A stretch of 64,000 nt of DNA from Macrotis lagotis (taxonomy: Eukaryota > Chordata > Mammalia > Peramelemorphia > Peramelidae), in assembly GCF_037893015.1 (NCBI RefSeq), contig NC_133658.1, forward strand, positions 631,500,211 to 631,564,210, in the 5' to 3' direction. The notes under the pieces are model-generated. The model was not told the origin of the DNA and searched no databases. It saw nothing but the letters and a program-made list of their open reading frames with translations. Below, piece by piece: positions 12,341 through 23,800 of the stretch. How positions within the stretch are numbered: position 1 is the stretch's first letter; every line of letters starts with the position of its first letter. The translations under genes were made by a program, and so were the position numbers.

Positions 12341-13000
12341 GTATGTGAGCTTCATGTGGATGTATTAGATCCACTCCAGAAGTCTTCATATTAAATAGTT
12401 TAGTCTGTTTTATAAAAGAGAACCCATCATTTCAATAAGGAAAAGTAAATGGAGAAAATCATGGCATTTCACAATTAACTTCCAGTCTTAAAAATTAGCC
12501 TTAGAGTTACATTTACAAAAGTAACAGCAAAATGGTGAGAATAATGAGCATATTAGTGAATTTTTGTTTTGTCCAAATTGTGATGAAATCTTTGAAGGGA
12601 TTAGAGTGTAAAAGCAAAAGCCTAGGAAGATAATTAATAACAACCCTTAAAATTCCTTTGAAAGAACTTACTCCACATAAAAGAGGGGAACTGAGGTAAT
12701 GATGTTTATTATAATTCTGAACTTTTAGGTTTATAGTCACAGATAGTTAAAATGCATAATACAGTTACATACAATATGAAATGTAGGGGGGGGAAGCAGT
12801 AAGTTGAGCATTTAAGATAGTCCTCCCATTGAACCAGTTTCCTTAAAAAAAGTTTAATGGGAGGAGGAGTGGTGAGGGGGAAGGAGTATGGGAGAGGGAA
12901 GGAAGAACAAGGATAAGAAGAGAAAATATAAATGATCTACATAAAAAATACATTGATATGAATTTTACAAGAAACATTCTGGCATAGTGAATCAATAGTT
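12341..13000. other. Unassigned sequence
   Basis: No gene or clear repeat. There is a short G run near 12787 and purine-rich sequence at 12850-12930. Confidence 0.5.
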
Positions 13001-13009
13001 AGCTTTGTT

Positions 13010-13135
13010 ACCAGGAAGACTTTAGATCAAAGCCTGCTTCTGATTTATTCTGGTTGTGGAACTCTGGGGAAGTCACTTAAACTTTCTGAGTCTCAGACTG
13101 TTCTCTATGTCAAACATTTACAGAAAAGTGACTAA
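13010..13135 (+). mobile_element. MIR relic, 5' half
   Basis: 'ctggttgtggaactctgggg' and 'aagtcacttaaactttctga' match the MIR segment that reads 'ctgtgtgaccttgggcaagtcacttaacctctctg'. Confidence 0.6.
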
Positions 13136-13207
13136 TATGAACTTATTGAAATCATTCTAGGTTTATAGGAAAATACAGTTCTGGTTCATTTTTTAAAAAA
13201 GCAATAG

Positions 13208-13335
13208 ATGAGACAGCTAGGTAGTGTAGCAGATAGATAACACCAGTCTTGGAGTCAGGAGCACCAGAATTCAAATATGACCTCAGGCGCTTACTAGCTG
13301 TGTCACAAGTCTCAACCCCAGTTAACTCCAAAAAC
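13208..13335 (+). mobile_element. Marsupial tRNA-type SINE, partly deleted
   Basis: Head 'gacagctaggtagtgtagca', 'cttggagtcaggagcacca', 'acctcaggcgcttactagct' and an (AAAC)n-type tail. The middle of the 3' half is shortened relative to other copies. Confidence 0.8.
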
Positions 13336-13910
13336 AAACAAACAAATAAAAACAATTTATGTATATATGTGTAGAAATATATCACTTAGCATATGTGAGA
13401 GGAATCACATAGTCTATGGTAATTGTCTTTCAACCACAAATATATTTGAAAAAGATTTTTTTGGGGAAATTTGACTGGGATTTTGTATTTGTGTTTTAAT
13501 GGGCAAATAGATTACAAAAACAATGCTGTTGCTCATGGGTCAGGATCTTTTATCAATACTGGGCTTCAGTAGTAGAAATTTCAGTTCAATGAGAGTCAGT
13601 CAACCAGTTAGACAATGAAATGAGAATTTGACTGATATATTTACTGACCAAACTCCTTAACCAAATTCAGAACAAAGCAAAAATATCCTTTCATTTACAA
13701 ATTTCATGCAACTCATATTTAAATAGTCACTAGGCTTCATTTTTGAAGGATATGAAGAATAAAATATTTTTCTTGTACATACTGGATTTAAAATCTGATG
13801 AAGAGACAAGACTTAAACATGGTAAACCATGTAAAAATTTGAACAACAGAATGATTCAGTGAAAAACATTTGAGTTTTCTTGGTCAAAAATACTGGAATT
13901 ATTTGCCTTT
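13336..13910. other. Unassigned AT-rich sequence
   Basis: No gene or repeat recognised. Confidence 0.5.
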
Positions 13911-13914
13911 TCTT

Positions 13915-14070
13915 TCTCTAGTTCATTTTATATATATGAGAAAACTGAGACAAATAGAGTTAAATGACTTTCTCAGATTCACACAGTAAGTGTCTGAGCA
14001 TAGATAGGACCTCAGAAAGATGGAGTCTTTCTGACTCCTGGTCCAGAATTCCATTCAGTATTCCTGTTAT
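13915..14070 (+). mobile_element. MIR relic
   Basis: 'tgagaaaactgagacaaata', 'gagttaaatgactttctcag', 'acacagtaagtgtctgagc' and 'ctttctgactcctggtccag' follow MIR order. Confidence 0.7.
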
Positions 14071-14074
14071 CTTT

Positions 14075-14340
14075 CCTACAAGCATATATATATATGGATA
14101 TATTTATGTGCATGTGTCTATGCATATATAATATATATATATAGAGAGAGATGGATGGAATATGTGTATATATTTAAATGTGTCTACATATGCACATATA
14201 ATGAAGTATATACTTGAATATCCACTCATGTGTATGTTATTTACATGCATATGTGTAAATAAAGTACTATATGCATTTGCATTTAGATATTTGTGAAGTG
14301 TTTATATATACATATATGTATATGTGTGTATATATGTATG

Positions 14341-14379
<39 letters not shown>

Positions 14380-14385
14380 TATACA
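14075..14385. repeat. TA/TG-rich microsatellite block
   Basis: Alternating tatata, tgtgta and atgtatg units, with a clean (TA)n run at about 14345-14377. The small YIYIYI or MYVCIYIH open frames on both strands come from this repeat. Confidence 0.9.
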
Positions 14386-14463
14386 TTCCATATTTGTTGG
14401 ATCATCAACAAAGTCATGAGCACTAACTACAGGTGCACATTGAGATGCTATCTTGAGTCCTCT

Positions 14464-14700
14464 TGTTTTTTCCTTCTGTATCTTTCTTTGTGATTGCATC
14501 AGCTCCCTTAAATTCAATTATTATTTCTATGCCAATAATTCTCCTATATAAATATCTTACCTTAATATTTCTCCTGAGTTTTAGTCTTTACACTTGTGTT
14601 ATACCACATCTTTACAATATCATTTCAAGAGTTTTCTATCTCTAGCACTCAACACAAAGTTTGGCACAGGATAAATAATTAGTAGAAGTTTTCTGTTCCA
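14464..14700 (+). mobile_element. LINE-2 fragment
   Basis: 'gtgattgcatcagctccctt' with 'attattatttctatgccaat' matches the L2 reverse-transcriptase stretch leading to the YADD active site. It then jumps to the L2 3' end ('ctctagcactcaacacaaag', 'ggcacaggataaataat'). Confidence 0.6.
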
Positions 14701-14751
14701 TCCTATTATATTTTATTCTACCAAAATCAAATGATAATTTTAAGATTAATA

Positions 14752-14985
14752 AATAGTAAGCACTGTTCTCCCAAGCATCACAAATGATCATCAAACTGCT
14801 GAATCAAATGATCTTTTCTCATTCCTGTCCCTTATTGAACTTTCTGAAATATTAACTCTATCACCTCTGCTCCTGAATAATCTTTCCTCTTTATGTTTCA
14901 TTCAACTGCTATCTTGCAGTTTTCCTCTTAATTGTCTGACCATTTCTCAGAATCCTCTACTGCAATTTAATCGACTAAATGTAGT
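14752..14985 (+). mobile_element. LINE-2 fragment from an upstream part of ORF2
   Basis: 'gatcttttctcattcctgtc' and 'ttaattgtctgaccatttct' fit the L2 FSVLILLDLSAAFDT and YLSDRSFSVS blocks. These precede YADD in L2, so the order relative to 14464-14700 is reversed. The two are separate copies or have been rearranged. Confidence 0.5.
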
Positions 14986-14999
14986 TAGCTTTTAAGGCT

Positions 15000-17744
15000 C
15001 CTAAACATATACATACAAATATACATATATGTATAGAATATCCCATTATATTTCTGCATGTATGCCTACATTGCATACCCATGTATATGTATTCATATAT
15101 GCACATATTTGTATAGTTAAATTTTAAAGATATACATTTTAACAATTAAATTATAGAATCTATTAATATTGTAATCTACAATTCGTATTTGACATCAATA
15201 TAAAAATAAAGGATACAGAACAATGAGCACATTGATGATTCTAACATGAAAATAATTATTTTTTCTATGCAAATACTTGTCTATTAAAAATAAGATATAA
15301 GGATTCAGATACTTCACATCACATAATATTTTTCTTTAGCAAATTTCATACCATTTAATGAATAACAGGAAGTCCCTACAGTGGGACAGTGGTCACTTTT
15401 TATATGCAATTGTCATTATCTATTAATTAGCTTAATTTATTTTTTCACAATATTTAATTAAGGCCAATGAGATTTTAAAAATTTGAGCTTGACAAATATC
15501 TTGCCTACTGCTTCTTTAAGTGCTGAGGGCTACAAAATGAAATTTAGTGCATATGAGCTCCAAGAAGCTATTTACTACTTTAACATTTAACAAGCCATAC
15601 ATTAACATTTAAGAAGTCATAAAAAATTTACATCTTTAAGCGATTTTACTTAATAGGTTAGCAATATGCATCCCATGAAGGAGAGGGGGAGAAACATAGT
15701 TAAAATATATACTGAACTCCCTGAAAATAATTTATATAACTAGTAATGAGATGATGCCTAGAGGACATATCACAGCCATGAGTTTAGGGAATTTATCTGC
15801 ACTCAAATGACAAAGTCCGCCATTTTATTCCAGCATTTGGATAGAGTTCTATATGGAAGTAATATCGAATGACCTTTCAAAATCTCTTTGAGATCAACTT
15901 CAAGTTCACTGTCTTCACAGCAATGTTCAACTCATACAACTGTGAAAAAATTGAATTACAGAGTCAATTACTGTGGAACATGTCTATAATACCAATTAAG
16001 ACAGAAAATATGAGAGTATAGGATTTCTTTAGTTCATGTATCCATGCATGTGCACATATGCGTGAGTTTAAGCATCATGGACTAAAATTAACAGATATCT
16101 TTGATATTTCTAGTATGACTCTGGATGGGAGAGGCACTCTGTAAGCAATAGGCTACTAAGTTGTCTTATAAAACCTCCTTAGCAGGAATAATTGGCCAAG
16201 TTGAAAAATGGAGCAAGTCAAAGCTCTTAATCCTCTCCTGATCAATAGTGAAATTGAGCCCCATGAATAGTTCTTGCATTTCTATCCTGAGAAAAATATG
16301 GAGAACTGAACTTAGGGCAAAACAGAAAACCAAAAAAAAAATCATAGATTTAACAGAAAGATGCAACCCAAAGCAAAATAATAAGATGCAGTTACAGTGA
16401 CAGGGTTGGCATATAACTAATTAATGGATAAACTAAAAAGAAACAACAGTTCATTAATTGAGAACACCAAAAAGGATGTGAAGACAAATTAAATAAAAGA
16501 ATGAACACAGTGCTGACTGAATGATTCTATTGTATCTTTTAAATAAGTATATAAAGAAAAAAGGCTGCCACTGAAAACTACATTTTCCATATTAGCAGTT
16601 CAATGTGGATATGCACTTGACATGGGTCATTTAAAAGTATACTGCTAGATATTTAACTCTCCAAGGAAAGATTCATTTGTGTCCTACATATGGAACTTGA
16701 AAAATTGTTTATTGATCATTTTTCTTTCATGGCATGCAATTGGAATTTTTAAATAAAATTTTCATCTCTTTTTAAAGAAGAAGAAAAGGACACATAGCAT
16801 TCATATAATTCAAATATGGTCGGTTAACAGATTATAAGTATTTCATTATAAGACAGCCAGCTTTCAAGTAGAGGATTCTTAATTTCTCAAAGACAGTATG
16901 TCAAAAAGTTTGCAAATGTTAAAAGGGAAGACACAAGCTAGCCATATTTTATAACTGTTATGGCACCTATTTTTCTGAACCTCAAGGGCCTGACAAATGT
17001 TTGTTGAAATAAAAAAACAAAGAACCAATTATCTTATTGGTTACAATAGATTTGATTCTCAGTACATGAAGAAGCACAGAAGTTTTTTTCTGGTTTCTCC
17101 AAGACTCTTGTTACTTAAAGGACTTGAGGATCCATTGAAAATTTAGAAGTAGAAAAAACTTATAATGATTTAATTTAAGAAAAATAGATTTAAGAAAATA
17201 GTTTGCTGTGACAAAAAGGAAACCATACTTGGAATCAGGAAGTCCAGTCTTCACATACTAGATGTATGAATATGGACAAGGGAATAAATCTGAGTGTACC
17301 TGGAAATTCTCTAAAATTATGTTAGGGGGAGGATCTTTTTTCACATTACAAATTCTCCATGTCTATGGAACCATAGGACCAGATCCCAAATTAAGTATAT
17401 ACACATGATTGGAAATAACAGAATTTGAGAAAAGATGAAGGAAAATGAAAATATTTCAAGTTAATGAAATTGACATTCAAAGTTCTTGCTAGACAACAAT
17501 GAAAAGACTGATGTAGAAGTAAATTTTTTGCTTATATGGTGGATTTCTTTGACAGTATGATGAACTTATCTAACTTCATCAAAGAATATGTTCATATGCA
17601 TAAAATAAAATACATAGGAAAAACTGTTCCACATGTTTTTGAAAAGAGATCATCTGTGCAGTTAGTAAAACAATCATCACAAAGCTAATGTAAGTGGTCA
17701 AATCTACATTCAGTCTAATGTGTACAAACTCATATGAGGTATTT
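15000..17744. other. Long unassigned AT-rich stretch
   Basis: No exon-like open frame, RNA gene or clear interspersed repeat seen. 15010-15120 is rich in catata/tgtata. 15360-15650 holds TAATTA-type homeodomain words (see findings). Confidence 0.5.
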
Positions 17745-17754
17745 CTGTGCCTGA

Positions 17755-17917
17755 TTTTTTTTTTGCAAGGCAATGGGGATAAGTGGCTTACCCAAGTCCA
17801 CACAGCTAGGTAATTATTAAATTTCTGAGGCTGGATTTGAACTCAGGTACTCCTGACTCCAGGGCTGGTACTCTATACACTGCACCACCCAGCCACCCCT
17901 GTGCCACCTAGCAGCCC
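17755..17917 (-). mobile_element. Marsupial tRNA-type SINE with duplicated head
   Basis: Reverse SINE with poly(A) as T run at 17755-17763, then 'gcaaggcaatggggataag' and 'actccagggctggtactcta'. The 5' head is present twice: 'caccacccagccacccc', then 'gccacctagcagcccc'. Flanked by 'ctgtgcctga' at 17745-17754 and 17918-17927, a 10-bp TSD. Confidence 0.9.
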
Positions 17918-17927
17918 CTGTGCCTGA

Positions 17928-18705
17928 ATTTCTAAACAAAATTTGTGTTAGAGTTAATGCCATTGAGGAGGTTTTCAGTAAGAAGTAAAGAAAGGAGAAA
18001 AGTCTCCAACCCATCATCTACTATTATCTTGCTTTAACTCTTTTATCTTTTTTTTTCTGGGGAGGGGGGTGATAGAATGTAAGTATGATATTAGAATGTC
18101 TTTTTTTCTTTACACTAATCTTTCCTCTCTGCAACCTTAATTAACTTGTCTTTTTATCTATTTTATATTTCATATGGAAAGAGGAAGGAATGAGGAAGGA
18201 ATGAGGAAGGAGAAAAAAGCAGAGAAACAAAGCAATAAGACAAGATTAATAAGTGAAAAAGGGACTTTATCTGTTTGAAAATGTGGAAATGGAATTAGAG
18301 ATATCAGAAATACCAAAACTTCTTCCCTCTTTTCCTTACCATTCATAGCATCCTGGTTGATATCCACTAATATTTGGATGTATAGAGAGTACTGAAATAA
18401 TTTTATAGAAGAAACATCTTTATAAGAAAAAAGATTGATTCCATGCCTTGTTTAAAACAGAATATAATGATTGCATTTTTCAACTTGATTGTATTCAAAG
18501 CATTTTTGTTAGGTTAAGCCATGAGGTCAAGAATCTTATTATTATTCTATCCAGAGTTAGACTAGAAAGACAATTTTTAATCAATTTTAATCTGATCCTT
18601 TTCTTCTTTAAATTTATACTATTTTCCTGTAATTTCATGTTCTTAAAATCACTGAAAACAATGATCTTAATCCAGATTTTGATAATATACTGGAATTTTC
18701 CAAGA
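17928..18705. other. Unassigned sequence
   Basis: No gene or repeat recognised. There is a purine-rich aggaatg tandem trace at 18180-18210. The 122-codon open frame at 18448-18816 has no domain I recognise and runs into a MIR. Confidence 0.5.
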
Positions 18706-18711
18706 GTGATG

Positions 18712-18870
18712 TGTAGTCAGATAATCAGGTTTCAAGTACTAAACTCACTAGTTACTACTTATGTGAACTTGGGCATATCAATTTCCCTCTCTGGGCTTCA
18801 GTTTGCTCATTTCTAAATATAATGGTCTGACTGTATGATCTTAAAGTTTCCCTTCATCTCTGAAGATTAT
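18712..18870 (+). mobile_element. MIR relic
   Basis: 'ttatgtgaacttgggcatat', 'ttccctctctgggcttcagt', 'ttgctcatttctaaatataa', then 'ggtctgactgtatgatctt' follow the MIR/MIRb 5' half closely. Confidence 0.75.
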
Positions 18871-19609
18871 TTTAGAGCTATTGGAAGAGGTATTTATTTT
18901 ATTTATCTTTAGTATGAAGCTTATACTTCAACATGATCATAATATATATCCATTACAGCTATATCCAAAGATATTATGTCATTATAAAAACATAAAAAAC
19001 ATGTGCATTGAATTCATTTTCCATATTTATTTATGCAGGAAAAATGTCTCTCCCAAGTATCTTTTATAATTATGACTAAGATGAAAATTCTTAGATAAAA
19101 ATACTTCAAAACTATTCCCAAAATACAATCAAAATAATATTTCCTGTATAAAATTGAAAGGTTTTGTGCAAAGAAATTTGATATAGTTAATAATAAAAAG
19201 AAAAATTATTGAATGGATAAGAAAATAACTACATTAAATATATTTAATGAAGTTTTGATATCCAAGATACAAAGGATATTAAAATTCACAATAATGTAAG
19301 AGCAAAACCCATTTGTCAGTGGATATAACTGAGGATATGGCCATATAAAAAGAAACATTGTAATCTTTTAACATTGTAATCACAAAAATACAAGCCAAAA
19401 AAGTTTGAAGTTTCACCTCACACACAGTAAATCATCAAAAATAATAAAGTATGGGAAAAGAATAGTTATTGTTGAAAGAGCCACGACATGCTAATAAATT
19501 AGCCCAAACAAGTGGTGAAGTGATTTGTAGTTTTATTTATTTATTTAAATATTTATACTTTTTTTTTATTTAAATTTTTATTTATTTAAATATTTATACT
19601 TTTTTGACA
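18871..19609. other. Unassigned AT-rich sequence
   Basis: No gene seen. 19530-19610 contains imperfect tandem tttatttatttaaa units, including a repeated 'atttatttaaatatttatac'. Confidence 0.5.
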
Positions 19610-19688
19610 GAGTGGCAGCTTAGGTCGCCCAGTGGGCTTAGAATCAGGAAGATTCATCCCTAGATTCAAATCTGACTTCAAAACCTTT
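19610..19688 (+). mobile_element. SINE 5' fragment
   Basis: 'gtggcagcttaggtcgccca', 'gaatcaggaagattcatccc' and 'agattcaaatctgacttca' match the first half of the marsupial SINE. It stops exactly where the tubulin retropseudogene begins, so that insertion may have truncated it. I could not find its missing half with confidence. Confidence 0.6.
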
Positions 19689-19689
19689 G

Positions 19690-20830
19690 ATTTAATTTCA
19701 CATTTTTATTAACATTTAATGGACATAGAAGACATTTTCACAAAAAGAAAAAAGAAGACAGTATAAAGAAAAAATAGCATACAAATTAATAGTCCTCATC
19801 TTCAACATTCCCTGTAGTACTATCTTCTCTGATCTTTTCATAATCTTTCTCCAGGGTAGCCATATACTCCTATACCTCATAGAATTGCCCTTCCTCCATG
19901 CCCTCCTCCACATACCAATGGAAAAAATGATGTATGTTTGGTATACATCAAATCAAACTTTTGGCACACTTGAGCCCAGTTCTCAGCAACAATTGTAATT
20001 TTACTCAATATGCACACAGCCCATTGTACCTTGATCAAGTCACCATCAGGAACCACATTGAGAGGCTGGTAATTGATGGCAACCTTGAAGCCACTTGAGA
20101 ACCAACTTAAAAATTGAATGTTACACTTCGTCTCGATGGTGGCAATGACAGTATTGACATCTTTCGGAATCATCATGGTAGAGCAGGGAATAAGTCTTCT
20201 ATTTACCATGGCAAGAGTCACGTTTCACCAGCTGGTTATTAGTTTCAAAGAGAGCATTGATTATTTCTGTTGCAATCTGCTCTTCATGATAGACTTTCTC
20301 AGCAAAGCTAGAGGGAGATGGATGTGGGGATCTGGCACCTGGTTGGTCTGGAATTCTATCACAGTACCATCAAATCTGGGAGAAACAGTGATAGAGGACA
20401 TAAGTTGGCTAATAAGGTGATTCAGAGTAGTGTAGGCTGGGTGTTTAATATCCAGGTTTCTGCAACACTTATCATAGATGGCCTCATTGGCTTCCATAAA
20501 GTCACAATCAGAATGCTACAATGTGGTGTGAGTGGTCAGAATGGAATTGTAATCCTCAACTACAGCTGTGGAAACCTGAGGGACTTGGTAAAATTGACTT
20601 CTGGCCATACTCAACAGACCGAAGTTCCATCAGTAAAGATGTGAATTGAGGAACAGTTTCATCACCAAAGCTGAAGAAAACCAAGAAGCCTTGAAGACCT
20701 ATGCACTGATCAGCCAGTTTCTGAATTCTGTCCAGAACCATGTCAATTATTTCTTTGCCAATAGTGTAGTATCATTAACAACAACATTGTGAGTTAACCT
20801 TATTGGAAGAAGTTCCTCTCAGCAGTACTG
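19690..20830 (-). pseudogene. Alpha-tubulin processed pseudogene
   Basis: Reading down from about 20830 the decayed frames follow alpha-tubulin from about residue 100 to the C-terminus: [93 protein letters not shown] and EEGMEEGQF. It ends EDEDY and TAA at 19786-19788. A polyadenylation signal (complement of AATAAA, 19705-19710) lies about 80 bases past the stop. The family forms microtubules with beta-tubulin. This copy has no introns, lacks the N-terminal quarter and the residues before the AEKxYHEE segment, and has internal stops and frameshifts, so it cannot make tubulin. The parent isotype and the 5' limit are uncertain. Confidence 0.9.
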
Positions 20831-21196
20831 GGAGCTAGGACAACCCTAGGAGATTGGCTATGGCCAATGCTGTCTCCTTCCAAGGCAGAATAATAAGTAA
20901 AAACCAAAAAAAAACCCTTCAGAATCTGAAAAAACATTACATTCACTTTTTTAAAATTCCTCTTCTGTATTCCTTTTCTATCTCATGGTTTTCTTTCTTT
21001 TCCTTTCTTTTTTATTTTTTAATATTTATTTATTCTCATTTTGTACAAATAATGTTTTTATACATTAATAAAATATTCTTGTTTAAGAGTAAAGAAAATA
21101 CCCCCTCCCCCAAAAAAAATATAAACTTGCTTGAGTGATAAAGTAAAGGGGAGAGAAAAAATTAAAATTAAAAAAAAGAATAGGAATGATTGTAGG

Positions 21197-21341
21197 TATG
21201 GTCAGGTGGCACAAGGCTGCTCCTGGAGTCAGGAGCACCCAAGCCCATATCCAGCCCCATACACCCAACAATCACACAGCCATGTGACATGCAAGCCACC
21301 CCAACCCCACTGCCCTGCAAAAAAAAAAAGGAAAAAAGGAC
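21197..21341 (+). mobile_element. SINE-derived module A in half-L1 tail (host copy)
   Basis: 'caggtggcacaaggctgctc', 'ctggagtcaggagcaccca' and 'ccccactgccctgcaaaaaa'. Antisense to the element; the counterpart is 23114-23275. Confidence 0.75.
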
Positions 21342-21368
21342 CCGAAACAAAATAAAATGGTAATAATA

Positions 21369-21511
21369 GTAGGGGTGACTGGGTGGTGGAGAGAGCATTG
21401 GCCCTTGAGCCAGGAGCACCCAGGTCCAAATCCGGCCTCAGATACCCAAAGATCACCCACCTATGTGGCCCTGGGCAGGACCCCCAGCCCCATTTGCCCT
21501 GCACCCCCCCC

Positions 21512-21550
<39 letters not shown>
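21369..21550 (+). mobile_element. SINE-derived module B with (TAA)n tail
   Basis: 'gtaggggtgactgggtggtg', 'ccttgagccaggagcaccc', 'gtccaaatccggcctcaga' and 'ccccatttgccctgcaccc', then a (TAA)n tail at 21512-21550. The counterpart at 23300-23464 has only a few TAA units, so this tail expanded here. Confidence 0.8.
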
Positions 21551-21552
<2 letters not shown>

Positions 21553-21738
21553 TGTGCTTCAGTCTTTGTTCCAACACCAATAACTCTGTCTCGGGTGGAT
21601 CACATTCTTTATGATAAGTCCATCACAAAAGTTATTTCCATATTTTTCCACCATTGCCATTGCTGATCACAACTCCCTCCTTTCCCTCCAACTACCATGT
21701 ACTATATTTTCTCTCTCCCTTCACTCTGTCTCTGCTGT

Positions 21739-21875
21739 AGGGTAGCTGAGTGGCACAGAAGACAAATCCCTGGCCCTGGGGCCAAGAGAGCCGAACCCCC
21801 CCCCCTTAGGCCCAGCATCCACCTGGCCCTATGGTCCCAGAGAGGCCATCCAATCCCAGCCCCTTGCAAGAAGTA
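21739..21875 (+). mobile_element. SINE-derived module C in half-L1 tail (host copy)
   Basis: 'gtagggtagctgagtggcac', 'ccctggccctggggccaag' and 'ccagccccttgcaag'. Present in the same tail position in all three half-L1 copies of the window. Confidence 0.7.
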
Positions 21876-23113
21876 AAAATGAAAATGTGTTATATCTGAC
21901 CACTCTCCTGCTATGGTCCATCCTCTCCTCCATCACTCACATCCCGCCCTTCCCCCTGTCCTCCCCATCTCCTTCTTACTCCAGATGCCTATACCTCCAT
22001 TGAGTATATATGCTGTTTCCTCTCTTAGCCACCTCTGATGAGAGCGAAGATTCCCTCATTCCCCCTTGCCTTTCTCCCTCCATATCATTGCAATAGCTCA
22101 TTGTAATAAAGAAAAATCTTATTATATGAAATATTTTGGCCTATTCCCCCTCTCCTTTTTCTTTCTCCCATCATATTTCCCTTTTTCTATTGACTCCATT
22201 TTTATACCATATTTTATCTTCAAATTCAGCTTTCTCCTGTGCTTCAACTATAAAAGCTCCCTCTACCTGCTCTATTATCTGAGAAGGTTCATATGAGTAT
22301 TAACAGTGTCATTTTTCTATGGAGAAATACATGCAGTTCATCATCATTAAGTCTGCTCCAAAATCTGTGCTTCACCTGAGTCCTGTATTTGAAGATCAAA
22401 CCTTCTGGCCATTGCAACAGGAAAATTTGAAATTCCCCTGGTTCATTGAAAGTCCATCTTTTTCCCTGGAAGAGGACATTCAGTTTTGCTGGGTAGTTGA
22501 TTCTTGGTTGCATTCTAAGCGCTTTTGCCTTCTGGTATATTATATTCCAAGCCCTATGAGCTTTTAATATAGTTGATACTAAGTCCTGTGTGATCCTGAC
22601 TGCAGCAACATGATATTTGAATTGCATCCTTCTGGCTGGTTGTAATATTTTCTCTTTGACTTGGGAGTTCTGGAACTTGGCTATAATATTCCTAGGGGTT
22701 GGTTTTTTGGGATCTCTTTCTCAGGGGAGATCAGTGGATTCTCTCCATTTCTATTTTCCTCTTTGCTTATAGGATATCAGGGCAATTTTCCTATAGTAAT
22801 TCTTTGAAAATGATGTCAAGGCTCTTTTCCTGATCATGACTTTCAGGTATTCCAATAATTTTTAAATTATCTTTCTCAAATATGTTTTCCATATCAGTTG
22901 TTTTTTTCAATGAGATGTTTCACATTTTCTTTTTTTTATTTTTTAAATTTTATTTTTTTATTCTCATTTTGTACAATTTTTTTACATTAATAAAATATTC
23001 TTGCTTAAGAGTAAACAAAATACCCCCTCCCCCCATGAATATAGACTTGCTTGAGCGATAAAGTAAAGGGGAGAGAAAAAAATTAAAATAAAAAACCAGT
23101 AATATTTATAGGT

Positions 23114-23275
23114 ATGGCAAGGTGGCACAATGGATGAAGCACCAGCCCTGGAGCCATGAGCACCCGAGCCCACATCCAGCCCCGTAGACCCAACAATCAC
23201 CCAGCCATGTGTCATGCAAGACACCCGATCCCCACTGCCCTGCAAAAACCAAAAAAAAAAAAAGGAAAAAAAAGA
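23114..23275 (+). mobile_element. SINE-derived module A in half-L1 tail (inserted copy)
   Basis: 'caaggtggcacaatggatga', 'agccctggagccatgagcac' and 'ccccactgccctgcaaaaa'. Counterpart of 21197-21341. Confidence 0.8.
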
Positions 23276-23299
23276 CCCAAAATGAAATAAAATAGTAAT

Positions 23300-23464
23300 A
23301 ATAGTAGGGGTGGCTGGGTGGTGGGCAGAGCACTGGCCCTTGAGCCAGGAGCACCAGGGTCCAAATCCTGCCTCAGACAACCAAAGATCACCTGCCATGT
23401 GTCTTCAGGCAGGCCACCCAGCTCCATTTGCCTTGTACCCTCCCCCAAATAATAATAATAAAAA
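23300..23464 (+). mobile_element. SINE-derived module B in half-L1 tail (inserted copy)
   Basis: 'gtaggggtggctgggtggtg', 'ccttgagccaggagcacca' and 'ctccatttgccttgtaccct' with a short TAA tail. Counterpart of 21369-21550. Confidence 0.8.
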
Positions 23465-23655
23465 ATGTGCTTCAGTCTTTGTTCCAACACCAACAACTCT
23501 GTCATGGGTGGATCACATTCTTTATGGTAAGTCGATTGCAAAAGTTACTTCCATATTTTTCCATCATTGCCATTGCTGATTGCAACTCCCTCCTTTCTTA
23601 TTTTTCTACTATCATGTACTATATTTTCTCTCTCCTTTCACTCTGACTCTGCTGA

Positions 23656-23800
23656 AGGGTAGTTGAGTGGCACAGCAGACAGATCCCTAGTCCTGGGGCC
23701 AAGAGGCCCTGAGCCCCCATTCCACCCCATAGGCCCAGAATCCACCTGGCCCCATGGTCCTGGACAGGCCTTCCAATCCCAGCCCCTTGCAAGACGTAAA
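23656..23800 (+). mobile_element. SINE-derived module C in half-L1 tail (inserted copy)
   Basis: 'agggtagttgagtggcacag', 'cctagtcctggggccaagag' and 'ccagccccttgcaagac'. Counterpart of 21739-21875 and 1095-1234. Confidence 0.7.

Larger units (their letters stand above)
20985..22928 (-). mobile_element. Half-L1 (HAL1-like) host copy, 3' half
   Basis: Contains the ORF1 C-terminal part (22289-22900: AVRITQDLVSTILKAHRAWN, NYPAKLNVLFQGKRW, stop TGA complement at 22289-22291), then a roughly 1.3-kb tail without ORF2, ending in the segment whose complement is 'acaagaatattttattaatg'. It stops at 'gtttcacatttt' (22917-22928), the left TSD copy. The 5' half of the same element resumes at 26106. Three antisense SINE-derived modules lie in the tail. 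Confidence 0.85.

Noticed and set aside
14293-14517. Tyr/Ile-rich short open frames on both strands
   Set aside because: They arise from the TA/TG microsatellite.
17755-17917. tRNA-like promoter sequence in SINEs as a tRNA gene
   Set aside because: The heads derive from a tRNA but do not fold as a full cloverleaf, and the SINE body and A tail follow.
18448-18816. A 122-codon open frame on the plus strand
   Set aside because: No recognisable domain, AT-rich hydrophobic codons, and its end overlaps a MIR relic. It looks like a chance open frame.
21083-21614. Several overlapping Trp/Gly/Pro-rich open frames on both strands
   Set aside because: They cover the GC-rich SINE modules of the half-L1 tail. 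The same frames recur at 22982-23844 because the modules are duplicated with the element.
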